Part shown: one piece after another, positions 36,930 to 47,000 of the stretch
Layout of the letters: every line of letters begins with the position of its first letter
Position numbering within the stretch: position 1 is the first letter of the stretch
From: Ceratothoa steindachneri
Lineage: Eukaryota > Arthropoda > Malacostraca > Isopoda > Cymothoidae
DNA length: 64,000 nucleotides
Assembly (NCBI GenBank): GCA_963969495.1
Contig: OZ018320.1
Coordinates: 71,399,745 to 71,463,744, forward strand
Direction: 5' to 3'
Notes under the pieces: model-generated
The model's input: the letters and a program-made list of their open reading frames with translations, nothing else
Told to the model about the DNA's origin: nothing
The model's database searches: none
Program-made: the position numbers and the translations under genes

Positions 36930-38486
36930 TCAATCGGGCAAAAATTTGCGTTTGTAACTCTTCTCTGGCTGATCTCTTCTAATCGTCCAGCAGTAGTCCG
37001 CCATCATCGATCTAATCCCAGTGACCTTGGTAGCGCACTTCCATCGTCATCAAATCCTGATGGAAGCGTTTCCCTTGTTCGTCGCTCACGGCTCCCAGAT
37101 TCTCTGGGAATCGGTCGAGGTGACTATTTAGGAAATTCAGCTTCACACTCATGTTGCATCCCAGATCACGATATGCTAAAAGCATATTAGTAACCAGATC
37201 CTCGTAGTTATGCGCTTTTTTGTTTCCCAAGAAGTTACGAACAACGGCAGAAAATGAGAGCCAGGCTGCGTTCTCTTTTTCATTCATGGTGTTCACGAAT
37301 CTAGAATCACTCAGAAGTCTTCCGATTTGGGGACCATCAAATACTCCTGCTTTTATTTTTTCGTATGACAAAGCAGGAAACGTCGATACTATGTATTGAA
37401 AACAATCATTGTCAGTGCTCAACGCCTTGACATACTGCTTCATCAACCCCAGTTTGAGATGAAGCGGAGGAAAAACGATCTTCTCTCGACTTACGAACTG
37501 GCCAATCTTTTTGGGACCAGTGTTTGTCACGGGCTCGACTGTCCCACATATAGATATAGCATGGAAACTTTGTATATCCCTTCTGCTGACCAACGATGAA
37601 GTTGACCATCTTAAGGTCTACATATATGATCCAATTGTGCTCATGGTACTTAAGTAAATCCATGACCATTCTTATGTCAACGTTAGTTTCTCGAAGATGG
37701 ACAGAGTGACCGAGAGCAACTGCACCAAAGTCATTGCCACTATGCAAAAGGACACACTTGAGGCTACGCTTGGAGCTATCCAAAAACAGTCTCACTCAGC
37801 AGGGCTATAGGTGCCAAGTCCCAACTCAGTAAACAGACCAGGAACATCGTGGCAGTATACAAATTGTTTGTCCTCAGAGAAATACTTAACAAATGTACTC
37901 TCCCTTGTCCGATAATATAATACCCGTACCGACCTGTCAAGCATATGTCTTTCACTCAACCTTGAGGCTAAAAATTCTGCAGCTTTCTTGGAGAGCGCCA
38001 AATCACGTATCAAGTCATTCAAATCCTATTGATTGAAACAGTATATCATTTTCATCTTCGGAGGAAGCATATCCACTGAAAATCGGAACTGGTAAAGACT
38101 CAGAATGAGGTACTGGCCGGATCACCGAGGGAATGTTGAGGTAGTCGATCTTGTGCCGATTTTTCTTGCCAATCCCTTTAGTATTCACCAGACAGAAATA
38201 ACAGTCCGATACATGATCCTTTGGCTCTCGCCACACCATGGGGATTCCAAAAGGAAGACCATTTCTCTTTCCTTTCGTCCACTCACGAAGATGTTCCACA
38301 TAACTATGGCAAACAGCTTCTGGGGCCCACTTCTTATCTTGATCGCCAAGAGGAACATCAAAATATGCCTTATAAGTGTGGATCACAAAGTTTGATATAT
38401 TGCGCCTTTGACGAACAAGCATGTAACAGCCACATATGTAGCAGAACGTGTCTGGATCATTAACGCAATTTCCTCGACGAAGCCAT
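36930..38486 (-). pseudogene. Pseudogene of a multi-copy uncharacterised arthropod protein family
   Basis: Minus-strand frames line up in order over about 500 codons. From an ATG at 38486: MASSRKLR; NDPDTFCYICGCY; FGIPMVWREPKDHVSDCYFC (38220s); FNDLIRDL-like (38020); SSKRSLKCVLLHSGN (37760s); GYTKFPCYIYMWDSRARDK; FPPLHLKLGLMKQYVKAL (37470s); FDGPQIGRLL; SVKLNFLNSHLDRFPENLG; EEQG-like SDEQGKRFHQD; and finally MMADYCWTIRRDQPEKSYKR, ending at a stop at 36930-36932. I recall this protein from arthropod genomes, where it is repetitive and uncharacterised; function is unknown and a mobile origin is only a suspicion. Frame changes near 38460, 38020, 37795, 37495 and 37012, one a single-base loss in TGGAGACTG, show it is broken. 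Confidence 0.75.
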
Positions 38487-40081
38487 CACTCTAACATGAG
38501 ACCTTAAAAAAGATACAATAATGTCAATATTTTGCATAATAACACTTATTACTATCTTACTACTATGTACTGTGAAGTATTTGCTTTCTACAAGCACCCT
38601 CTCTGTCCGTCCGGAGGGCAGTTTTCGGGGAAATAAGAAAATAGAAACTACAGAATGACTATAGCATGTATGTAGGTAAAAATGGATTATATATTTGAAA
38701 TCGGCATGAAAAAACGAATTAAAATTAGCAGATAAATTTAAGTCACCAGAAAATGTGATTAAAATTGTTCCCCGTACATTTTATTACTTCTTCCTCGCAC
38801 TTTTTGTGTTTTGTCCAAATCTCTTCTTTTTGGCAATCGGAAAGTGAAATGCAGCAAAACAGAGTTTGATTCCGATCCCGTCGAAATCGAAGTAAACCTC
38901 GAATTTGCTGCATTGCACCTTACGACCGCCAAAAAGGAAGAACAGATTTGGATAAATAACCTATAATAGTTCAATAAAAGATAACCTGAGCTAACATAAC
39001 CTAGTAGTATTTTAATCCTTTTTTCCAATTTGCAAATTATCATTTTGTGAAACTATACAAAACTTTTGTACCTAACAAGGGGCGATTACCCCCATATTCT
39101 CTCATTTTAGTTAAGGGTTTATATCCCCATTTTTAATCAACTCGTAGTATAGGCAACTTGAAAACACAAAGAAGTCATTCAGATAAGTATTTTGGTATTG
39201 TTGTTTCTCGTTGTGACCCGGATCAAATAACAGACCTCGTTTATTTCTACGATGCGGCTTTGAACACCAATAGAGTCCTGTTTAGTGAGCCAATGTGCAC
39301 ACACTTCGTAACTAAAACTCTTCTAATCCACAAATGCTTTCGAGGAAATTCTTAGATTTACATCTCGTTCATGCCCAAAATTCCAAGGCCCGATTAAGGT
39401 CGCTGTAAACCTCTTTTACGAGGTATTCTAAATACATTTTGCATCCGTCTCAAGTCTTAACGCAAAACTGTCCAATCCCAAATGGAACGAAAAATGTGAC
39501 GAAATAAGCTCGGTCGAAAATATGCAGACATGTGACGTTAATATATATTTTTTTGCATAAATACTTTTTCGCTCAATAAATTCTATATAGATGGATTCGT
39601 AAAAAATGTCCTTGACATAATATGAGAGCTTAAATTTGTTTTAAAGCGATTAAATGTTTCGAAATATTGACCTAATGGTCAAACTTAAAGGAAAGACACG
39701 AATCAGAAACTTTTTGACGCGCTCCAAATGATTTTCTTCGTAACGAAAGCTTTAAGACCATTTGATATGATTAATTAAGTCCATGAAAAAGTAGATTAAT
39801 AACATAAGCAAAACATTTCTTACTTTTCAACCCAACTTAATTTTTTATTTCTAATATTCGCTTTTACAGACACTAGAGCTATATGTGTCTGTCGTTTACC
39901 TAGCTAAAAATTCGATATAAAAGAATATAACCAATTTTAAATGGTGACGCGTCTTTGGAGTGTTCTGGTATTTTTTTTTTAATCTATTTTTGAAGGACTT
40001 AAGCCAATATTCCTGACTCGTCTGTTCACAAAAGAAGACACTCCATACAACACTACAAACAGACGTAGTACCAAGCAACTT
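38487..40081. other. Gene-free AT-rich stretch
   Basis: No recognisable gene or element before the target-site duplication of LINE copy 13. Confidence 0.45.
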
Positions 40082-40094
40082 TCTTGGTCGAGTG
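40082..40094. repeat. Left target-site duplication of LINE copy 13
   Basis: TCTTGGTCGAGTG lies directly before the 5' terminus of the element and recurs exactly after its poly-A at 46988-47000. Confidence 0.97.
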
Positions 40095-40604
40095 CCCCGT
40101 AAGGGGCGCGGCGATTTGCCATCCTGGCCGCCGTGCTGACGGGATCCAGCGCTCCGTCCGGCCCCAGCTTAGCCTCTCTTCCTTCCTTCAAAATACTCGT
40201 TTCCTCTCTTTTCACACAACCTCTCCCACAACTTTCTCTGGTCAGCCTCTAATTTCACAGGGTAGATGCTGACCTTCCTTTCAGCCAACTGTCCCGCTGA
40301 GGGGGTGGGGGACAATATTCCCTAACCCCTGAGCTCCGGTCTGGGGTGGCTGGTTTTTAACAACCTGCTTCATCCCCACCCATACCTTCCTCACATCCCT
40401 TTTCCTCTCCTCTTCACAATCTATTATTTTTTACGCCGTGTCCAAGGTGGAGCCGCCATGCCGATGGACTGCCAGGTCACCAGGCGGGAGGGGTGGTCTT
40501 AAATGGCGGCGCGTGGCTCTGCCGGGCTTGTAAGCACCTCTCGCAGTGCGGGCTACTGCGAGAGGTGATGCGCGATTGCGTCCCGTGTCAAAAAGAGGGT
40601 CACC
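40095..40604 (+). promoter_or_regulatory. 5' UTR of LINE copy 13 (presumed internal promoter)
   Basis: About 510 bases precede the ORF1 ATG. The same start, CCCCGTAAGGGG, is seen in copies 10 (25179) and 14 (60412), so it is the true 5' terminus. LINEs of this superfamily usually carry an internal promoter in this region; no promoter motif is proven here. An upstream ATG at 40458 opens a 14-codon frame ending at 40502, and a 13-bp hairpin lies at 40535-40567. Confidence 0.7.
40535..40567 (+). promoter_or_regulatory. Conserved 13-bp hairpin upstream of ORF1 (copy 13)
   Basis: CACCTCTCGCAGT (40535-40547) and ACTGCGAGAGGTG (40555-40567) are perfectly complementary around the loop GCGGGCT, 37 bases before the ORF1 ATG. 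In copy 14 the stem is CACCTCTTGCAGT/ACTGCAAGAGGTG, so a C-G pair became T-A with pairing kept. Confidence 0.85.
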
Positions 40605-43027
40605 ATGCCCAATGATGAGTTTAAAAAAAAAACAACCCCCAACTTCCCCTATAACATCGACGGAGCCGCCCTTGGGCAGCTCCAGCAAAAAAATGGAGGT
40701 CCGCCCCCTGTGCTTGCTCAGGGGACCCTCCATATATATCTAACCGGAGAGGAGGCTTACTCCTCTCCTTCGCTTACGGGTGTAGGGGACTCCCCCTCAC
40801 CCCCTTCTCTGGAGGTGCTTTCGGGCGCCTCCCTTTTACCAGCGGCAGTCCCCTCTGTTCTTTCCAAGGGGACTGCCAAGAAAGCCAGCAGGCAGCCCTT
40901 AGCCAGCCGCTCCACATCGAAGCGGCTCGGTAGGGCAAACCCCCTTAGGGGGGAGAGGGAAGCCAGGCCCCTTCGGTCGCTTCCCTCAAAAGACCTGCTG
41001 GCAAGAATACTGAACCTTGCCGGGGTAAAGGCCCATGCCTCCCCAAAGAAGACTAGTGACGATACTGCCAACGTGACCTGCGATGTCTTGGGGGGGGGGG
41101 ATGGCCAACTGGAGGCCCCCCCTAAGATAGACATGGTCCGTGAGGAAACCCAGCCTCAGACGCTAGGGCCTTCCATGGGGGGGAATCTGGGCTCGGCGCC
41201 AAGCACCGAACCCGAATCCGCCCCGATGCAAGGTCCTCCTCAAACGGCTGTGGTTTCCGAAGCAGTACAAGGAGGGGAGGGATCTCCGCCGACCGGTGCC
41301 CCCACGACTACCAGGACCTTCTCCAGTTCAGAGAATGACCTGGCTGAGGCCGGTCCATCTGGCCTGGGGGCTTCTTCCGGCGGAGGTGAGAAGCCGGTTC
41401 ATTCCCCGCCCTCCTCTCCGAAAAAGAAAAAGACGAAAAAGACTCTGGGCTCCTCTCCATCCGCGGGGACGGATGGGTCTGCTGCCACTCTGGCAAGCGA
41501 CCAAGCCAAGATCGGCACATCCGCCCCCTCTGCCCCCCCGGTTGCGGAGCCCCTGACAAAGAAGACTAATACCAAGAGTGCACAGGGCGGAGCCTCGATG
41601 ACATCGGGGCCCCTCATTCAGAGGTTACCTGGCGTTTTCGAGCCCGCTGGCTTCAAACGCTTCCTCGTTATTCGCTCCACTGATGGCACCATGTTGTCCA
41701 AGGGCAACATGATCCATCAGAGGAGAGGATTAGCTAGTGCAATTGGTAGAGAGCCGAAGGTGACCCGTTTCTCGGACGGGAGCCTTCTGGCGAATGCGGC
41801 GAATCCCGCCGAGGCGGCCAAGATAAGTGCTCTTCGGACACTTCATGGCACCCCGGTGAATGTGACGCCGCACTCTACCATGAACTTTGTGAAAGGAGTA
41901 GTTTATGCGAGGGAACTCGTTGACTACTCCATTGAGGACATCACCCTAGAGCTGGCCGACCATGGGGCGGTCAAGGTCGAACGTGTGATGAGAAAACAGG
42001 GAGGGGCTTCGAGACCCACCCCTACACTGTTCATCACGTTCGACTGTGACAAGCTACCTGAGTCGGTGCGTGCCGGTTGGTACCGCTACCGCGTGAAGGC
42101 ATTCGTGCCACTGCCGCGGCGGTGCTATTACTGTCACCGCTTCGGCCATACGAATCGCTCATGTAGACGTGCAAAGTCGGGGTCACCCGAAGTCTGTGTA
42201 AATTGCTCCAAGGTCGCACACGATAAGTCCAAATCGTGTGTGGCCAAGTGTGTCAATTGCGGAGAGCCGCACCCTGCTTCTTCGAAGCAATGTGGTGCAT
42301 ATCTCCTGGAGAAAGAAATCCTGGCCGTTCAGGCTCACGATAGACTCTCATTCCGCGAGGCTAAGGACTTGGTCATGGCGCGCCCAGCTCTGTCTGGGAC
42401 GTCATATGCCTCAGTAGTTCGAAAGGCACCCTCTGCTCCTGGCCCACCAGGCCAACGAGCACGGTTGTTTCCGCGCCCATTCGGAGCCCTTCTGCCGGCT
42501 CTACCCAACCCGGGCGCTCCCCTGGTAAAGCTGGCGGCAAAAAGGGTTCACACCCAGCCCCGGCTAAAACCAGGGCTTCCCCCTCTTTCCCCAGCGTTTC
42601 CCGCAAGGCGAAACGGCCACGCGCCTCCACAGAGTCGTTAGACTCACAGGAGGCAACACCCCTGAAGATGGTCGCTAGGCCATCTTCCGGGGTTCCTAAA
42701 GCTGTCCCCCGAAAGGAGGACAGCAACAAAGGAGCTTCAGCTCCTTCGCCCACGCCCCGAGGTGGAGCGAGTGGCTCGGAGACGGTGGTTCCTCGAAAAG
42801 AAGGCCCCCCGCCTCCGAAGCCGTAGCGCCCGCCTAAGGTTTCGAGGCGGAATGAGGAAAAGACTCGCATGGCGAGCCCAACCTCCCCCAATAAGTCCTC
42901 GAAGGCGACAGCGCCTCCAGCGCTTTGTCCGGCCAACAGCGCCCGGGGTTCTGTACCCGGGAAGCCTACGGCCATTCCCGTGAGGGTCTTCAATTCGAGG
43001 AGGGCCCCCGCGTCTCCTCCGAGCTAG
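40605..43027 (+). pseudogene. ORF1, gag-like nucleic-acid-binding protein of LINE copy 13 (broken)
   Basis: The ATG at 40605 opens a 678-codon frame to 42641. Residues 1-330 are Pro/Ser/Gly-rich, with a Lys patch near 271-283 (KKKKTKKT). A conserved domain follows (about 335-500: PLIQRLPGVFEPAGF, FLVIRSTDGTML, TLFITFDCDKLPESV). Three CCHC knuckles lie at about 506-560: CYYCHRFGHTNRSC, CVNCSKVAHDKSKSC and CVNCGEPHPASSKQC. Such proteins bind element RNA and form the RNP needed for target-primed reverse transcription. Compared with copy 14, one base is missing at about 42446, so the tail shifts frame and ends early. The original frame then meets a TAG at 42824-42826 and its natural stop at 43025-43027. 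A 6-base in-frame difference also exists near 42593. Confidence 0.9.
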
Positions 43028-46000
43028 GCCTGGAGGGCATATTCCTTCAATGGAATTGCCGTGGACTCCGGGCCAACTGGGAGGAGCTGCGGAGGCTCGC
43101 CTCGTCCCGTTCCCCGTTAGCTATTTTTTTGCAGGAGACCATGCTAGGCGCGTGCCCTCTGCCTGCCCTCCCGGGGTATAAGAGTCTTGCGACCCCACCA
43201 CCGCGGGATGGCCGGGCTAAGGGATGCGCGGTTTACACCCGGCATGATGTCTCCGTTCTTCCTTTCTCTTTAGATACCTCCTTTCAGGCAGTGGCTGTGC
43301 AGCTGCACCTGGATAGGAGGTATACTATCATTTCTGCGTACATTCCACCGTCAGCTGACTTCGACGCGGGGGACTTCCGCCGCGTCGTGGCACGGTTGCC
43401 GAGGCCCTATCTCTTTTGCTTGGAGATCTGAACGGCAGGCATCCTCTCTGGGGAGATTACTCCATAAATCCCAGGGGACAAGTCCTTGCCGATCTGATCG
43501 AAGAGCTTGAGATGGGTGTCCTAAACGTGGATGAGTTTACGCATCACTGTCCGAGAACCGCTTCATTTTCTTGCCTTGACCTATCTTTGTGCTCTTCGGA
43601 TGCACAGCCTGATTTTGATTGGGGGGTGGTCGATGACCTCCATGGTAGTGATCACTTTCCCATTCAAATATCATTTTCAGGGCAACTGCAGCCTGAGATA
43701 CCACCTCGGTGGTGCTTGGCGCGGGCGCGGTGGCCTGCATTTCAGGAAATGACTGAATTCTCTATCTCAGTCGAGGAGTTTAGGTCGGTAGATGAGGCCG
43801 TTGAGTTCTTCTCCGGCAACCTCATTCCCGTGGGCCTGACTACTATTCCTAGGACGTCTCGCCGTTTTGCACGCCGACCACTCCTATGGTGGTCGGCTGA
43901 GTGTGAGACGGCCTTCAAACAGAAGCGTTATGCCTACATGCGCTATAAGCGCACCCCGAACGATTTCACTGTCGCTGAATTTCGTCGGGCTAGGGCTAGG
44001 TTCCGGTATATTTCGAAGCACGCCCGCTGCTCTTCTTGGCGGGCATACGTGTCTTCACTTAACGGGAAGACCCCTTTAGCTGAGGTGTGAAAGCGAGTCA
44101 AAAGGATTCGGGGCAAGTTCTCGCAGGACCCCCCTCCCGTTCTCCAGGAGAATGGGACCGCAATTTCGGACCCCGCGTCCGTGGCGGAATCCTTCGCGAC
44201 CGCTTTTTCTGCATTCTCTAGCCGTGATGCTGCTCCGCCAGCATTCAATGCACGTCGTGATGTCGCGGAAGGCCGCCGGCTGGACGTTACCTCCAGAGGC
44301 GGAGAACCCTTCAACGACAAGTTTACTGTAAGCGAGTTGCGTTCCGCTCTCGCTTCGTGCGCGGACACCGCCCATGGTCCGGACGATGTCCCGTACGCCA
44401 TGCTTCGACACCTAGGTGAGCGAGGCATGGCCTTTCTGTTAGATTTGTTCAACAGGATCTGGGTGGAAGGTCTTCTCCCAGACTCCTGGCGAATCGCTAC
44501 TGTGCTTGCCTTTCGCAGGCGGGGGAGAGATCACTCTACTCCGACCGGTTTCCGCCCAATCTTTCTAACCTCTTGCGTGTGCAACTTGATGGAGAAATTG
44601 GTAAATGTTAGATTAGCCTATTTCCTGGACAGCGGAGGCCATCTGTCTTCCGCACAGTGCGGCTTCCGCAAGTTCCACTCCACGTCGGATGCTCTGCTCC
44701 GACGAGAAAATGCCGTCTGCGAGGCTTTCCTTCGTAGACAGCACTACGCCACGGTGTTTTTCGATCTGGAGAAGGCCTATGATACCGCATGGCGTTACGG
44801 TATCATGGAGACTCTCCACACGATGGGGGCGAGGGGACGCCTCCTAATTTTTATATCTGAATTTTTGCGAGATCGTCGATTCCGCGTACGGGTGGGGGGA
44901 GCCCTCTCCGGCCCAAAGGAGCAGGAAGAGGGTGTCCCGCATGGAAGTGTCCTCAGTGTCACACTCTTTGCCCTGAGCATCAACGGCATCACCTCGGTGC
45001 TGCCGGACAATGTTCTCGCTACGCTCTACGTGGACGACCTTTCGATCTCTTTTGGCGCGGCCCAGTTTCCAACTCTGGAGCGTCGACTCCAACAGGCATT
45101 GAACCGCGTCTCTCGCTATGCCGAAGCGCACAGGTTTCGGTTTTCTTTGGCCAAGACTAAGGTGGTGCACTTTTGCCGCCATCCACGGTTTCATCCCGAC
45201 CCAGACTTGTTTCTTAATGGGGTGCGCCTGGATGTGGTTGAGTCGCACCGTTTCCTTGGTCTTGTATTCGACCGACGCCTCACCTGGGAGGCTCATATTC
45301 GCAGCCTTAGGGTCTCTTGTACTTGCGCCATGGACATTCTCCGTTCCGTGACGTTCAGCGCTTGGGGCGCTGATAGGGCTACTGCCTTACTTTTTTATCG
45401 ATCCTTTGTTCGCTCGAAGCTCGACTACGGATGCGAGTTTTATGAATCCGCAGCCGAGCGTTTATTGCGGAAGGTGGATTCAATCCACCACACCGGCCTT
45501 CGCCTTGCGACCGGTGCTTTCCGCACTTCCCCCATTGAGAGCCTGTTGGTCGATGCTGGGGAGATGCCACTCGCTCTGCGCCGCGTGCAGTGTATCACTC
45601 GACTGTACGCGCGAGCCCGGCGCCTCCCTCAGTCGCCAACAGCTCTCACTGCATCCGCAGCTGATCTCGATGGTGCCTATGCCGTCGAGAGACGCCAGTC
45701 ATACCCTAAGCCTTTTGGGTTTAGGGCCAGGAAACTCCTTCGAGAGGTAGATATCGCTCTCGGGCCGGTGGCGTCCCTGGTTTTGCCCAGGACGCCACCC
45801 TGGAGGGTACCACATTTGGTTATTTGTCGCCACGCCTCTGCTCCCAAAGCTTGTACTGCGCCGGGAGTATTTCGTTCGAACTTTTTGGAGCACACATCGT
45901 GTCACGCTGGAACCGTGCCAGTGTATACGGATGGCTCCAAGTCCCAAGAGGGGGTCGGCTTCCACGCCGTATCCCCTCTGTTTGAAGTCAGCGGGGCTCT

Positions 46001-46745
46001 ACCAGGCGCTGCGTCTGTCTTCACGGCCGAGCTGGTGGCAATACACCACTCGGTACGGGAGATTACGCGACGTGCCCGGTTCGGAGACCGGATTGTGATC
46101 TATAGCGACTCACAAAGCGCCCTGAGTGCTCTCGGGGCATTGGAATCTCCGCATCCCCTGGTTCGCGATATCCGTGACGCCACGGTTTTGGCGAGCCGGG
46201 CAGATGTCGAGATTATCTTCTGCTGGGTTCCTGGACATGTAGGAATTGCGGGGAATGAGGGCGCCAAAGAGTCCGCGAGGACTCTGCGACCGGACCAGCG
46301 TTTCGCTCTTCCTCACACCGACTACATGGCAGGAATACGGGCAGCCCTTCGGACTGCTTGGCAAAGAAGATGGGAGACGGTCGAAGGGAACTTAAAGTTG
46401 CGTGCCATTGCGCCGCGACTGTTCCCATGGACCTATCCCCCAATGCCGCGGCGGCTTCAGGTTGCTTTCTGTCGTCTTCGAATCGGACACACTCGTGTGA
46501 CGCATCGCTACTTGATGGAGCGCTCGCATGCGCCCTATTGCAACGACTGCGTCGTCCCCCAGGCTGTTCGGCATATTCTTGTCGAATGTCCCAGTCTGGG
46601 TGATCTTCGCGCACGATACCATTCTCGGTACCGGGATGGGCGGGGTCGCTACCGCCTGTCCCTTGTACTCGGGACGAGTGCGTGCACCATGACTGGTGGA
46701 CTTATTGACTTTTGGGGGGAGGCCGGCCTTCTCCACTTTATTTAA
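43024..46745 (+). pseudogene. ORF2, endonuclease-RT-RNase H polyprotein of LINE copy 13 (two lesions)
   Basis: About 1,240 codons in the -1 frame relative to ORF1. Endonuclease (43034-43740): FLQWNCRGLRANWEEL, FLQETMLG, GDLNGRHPLWGDYS, FSCLDLSLCSSD, GSDHFPIQISF. RT (about 44540-45330): FFDLEKAYDTAW with the first catalytic Asp, GVPHGSVLSVTLF (His where Gln is usual), and YVDDLSISF. RNase H (about 45920-46290): VYTDGSKSQEG, FTAELVAIHHS, IYSDSQSALSAL, WVPGHVGIAGNEGAKES. C-terminal finger CNDCVVPQAVRHILVEC (46540-46590). Lesions: two extra T at about 43414-43417 relative to copy 14 shift the frame, and TGA at 44088-44090 replaces a TGG seen in copy 8. RNase H lacks the Asp that should follow GNE. 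No ATG precedes the endonuclease. Confidence 0.93.
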
Positions 46746-46894
46746 GGTTTTTTTTTTTGTTATTGTTTTGTTTGTAGGTTGCACTCTCCTGCACCGGGGT
46801 GAGGGGGACCTCCCCCCTCTGCCGGAGATTGCTTCGATTGTTAAGTTTTTCCAATTTATATCATTGTTAAGTTTTCATATTTTTACTTTAAAGT

Positions 46895-46951
46895 AGCCTA
46901 GTTCTAGGCTGTCGTGTTTTTCGGCGACTTATGCCCAAGTGGGTAGTTGCC
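46895..46951 (+). promoter_or_regulatory. Two 3' UTR stem-loops of LINE copy 13
   Basis: Hairpin I: AGCCTAG (46895-46901), TT, CTAGGCT (46904-46910). Hairpin II: GGCGACT (46923-46929) pairs with AGTTGCC (46945-46951), a TAT bulge follows the first arm, and GCCC/GGGT close the loop AAGT. Counterparts with changed but still pairing bases occur in copies 8 (18641-18667) and 11 (29269-29297). In some LINEs a 3' stem-loop is recognised by the RT; that role here is inferred. Confidence 0.8.
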
Positions 46952-46970
46952 AGATGGGCTCCATAAAATT

Positions 46971-46987
46971 AAAAAAAAAAAAAAAAA
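46971..46987 (+). other. Poly-A tail of LINE copy 13
   Basis: Seventeen A directly before the right target-site duplication. Confidence 0.95.
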
Positions 46988-47000
46988 TCTTGGTCGAGTG
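46988..47000. repeat. Right target-site duplication of LINE copy 13
   Basis: TCTTGGTCGAGTG, identical to 40082-40094. Host sequence resumes with AATCTATCC. Confidence 0.97.

Larger units (their letters stand above)
40095..46987 (+). mobile_element. LINE copy 13: full-length I/Jockey-superfamily retrotransposon with RNase H
   Basis: A 6.9-kb element bounded by a perfect 13-bp target-site duplication. The 5' UTR starts CCCCGTAAGGGGCGCGGCGA. ORF1 spans 40605-43027 and ORF2 about 43024-46745. A 242-base 3' UTR has two stem-loops and ends in 17 A. ORF2 has an N-terminal APE endonuclease, RT, RNase H and a C-terminal CCHC; this layout is known from RNase H-bearing clades of the superfamily (I, LOA and relatives). 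I cannot fix the clade by eye. ORF1 has one frameshift and one stop, and ORF2 one frameshift and one stop. With the intact duplication, this marks a young but inactive insertion. Confidence 0.95.
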
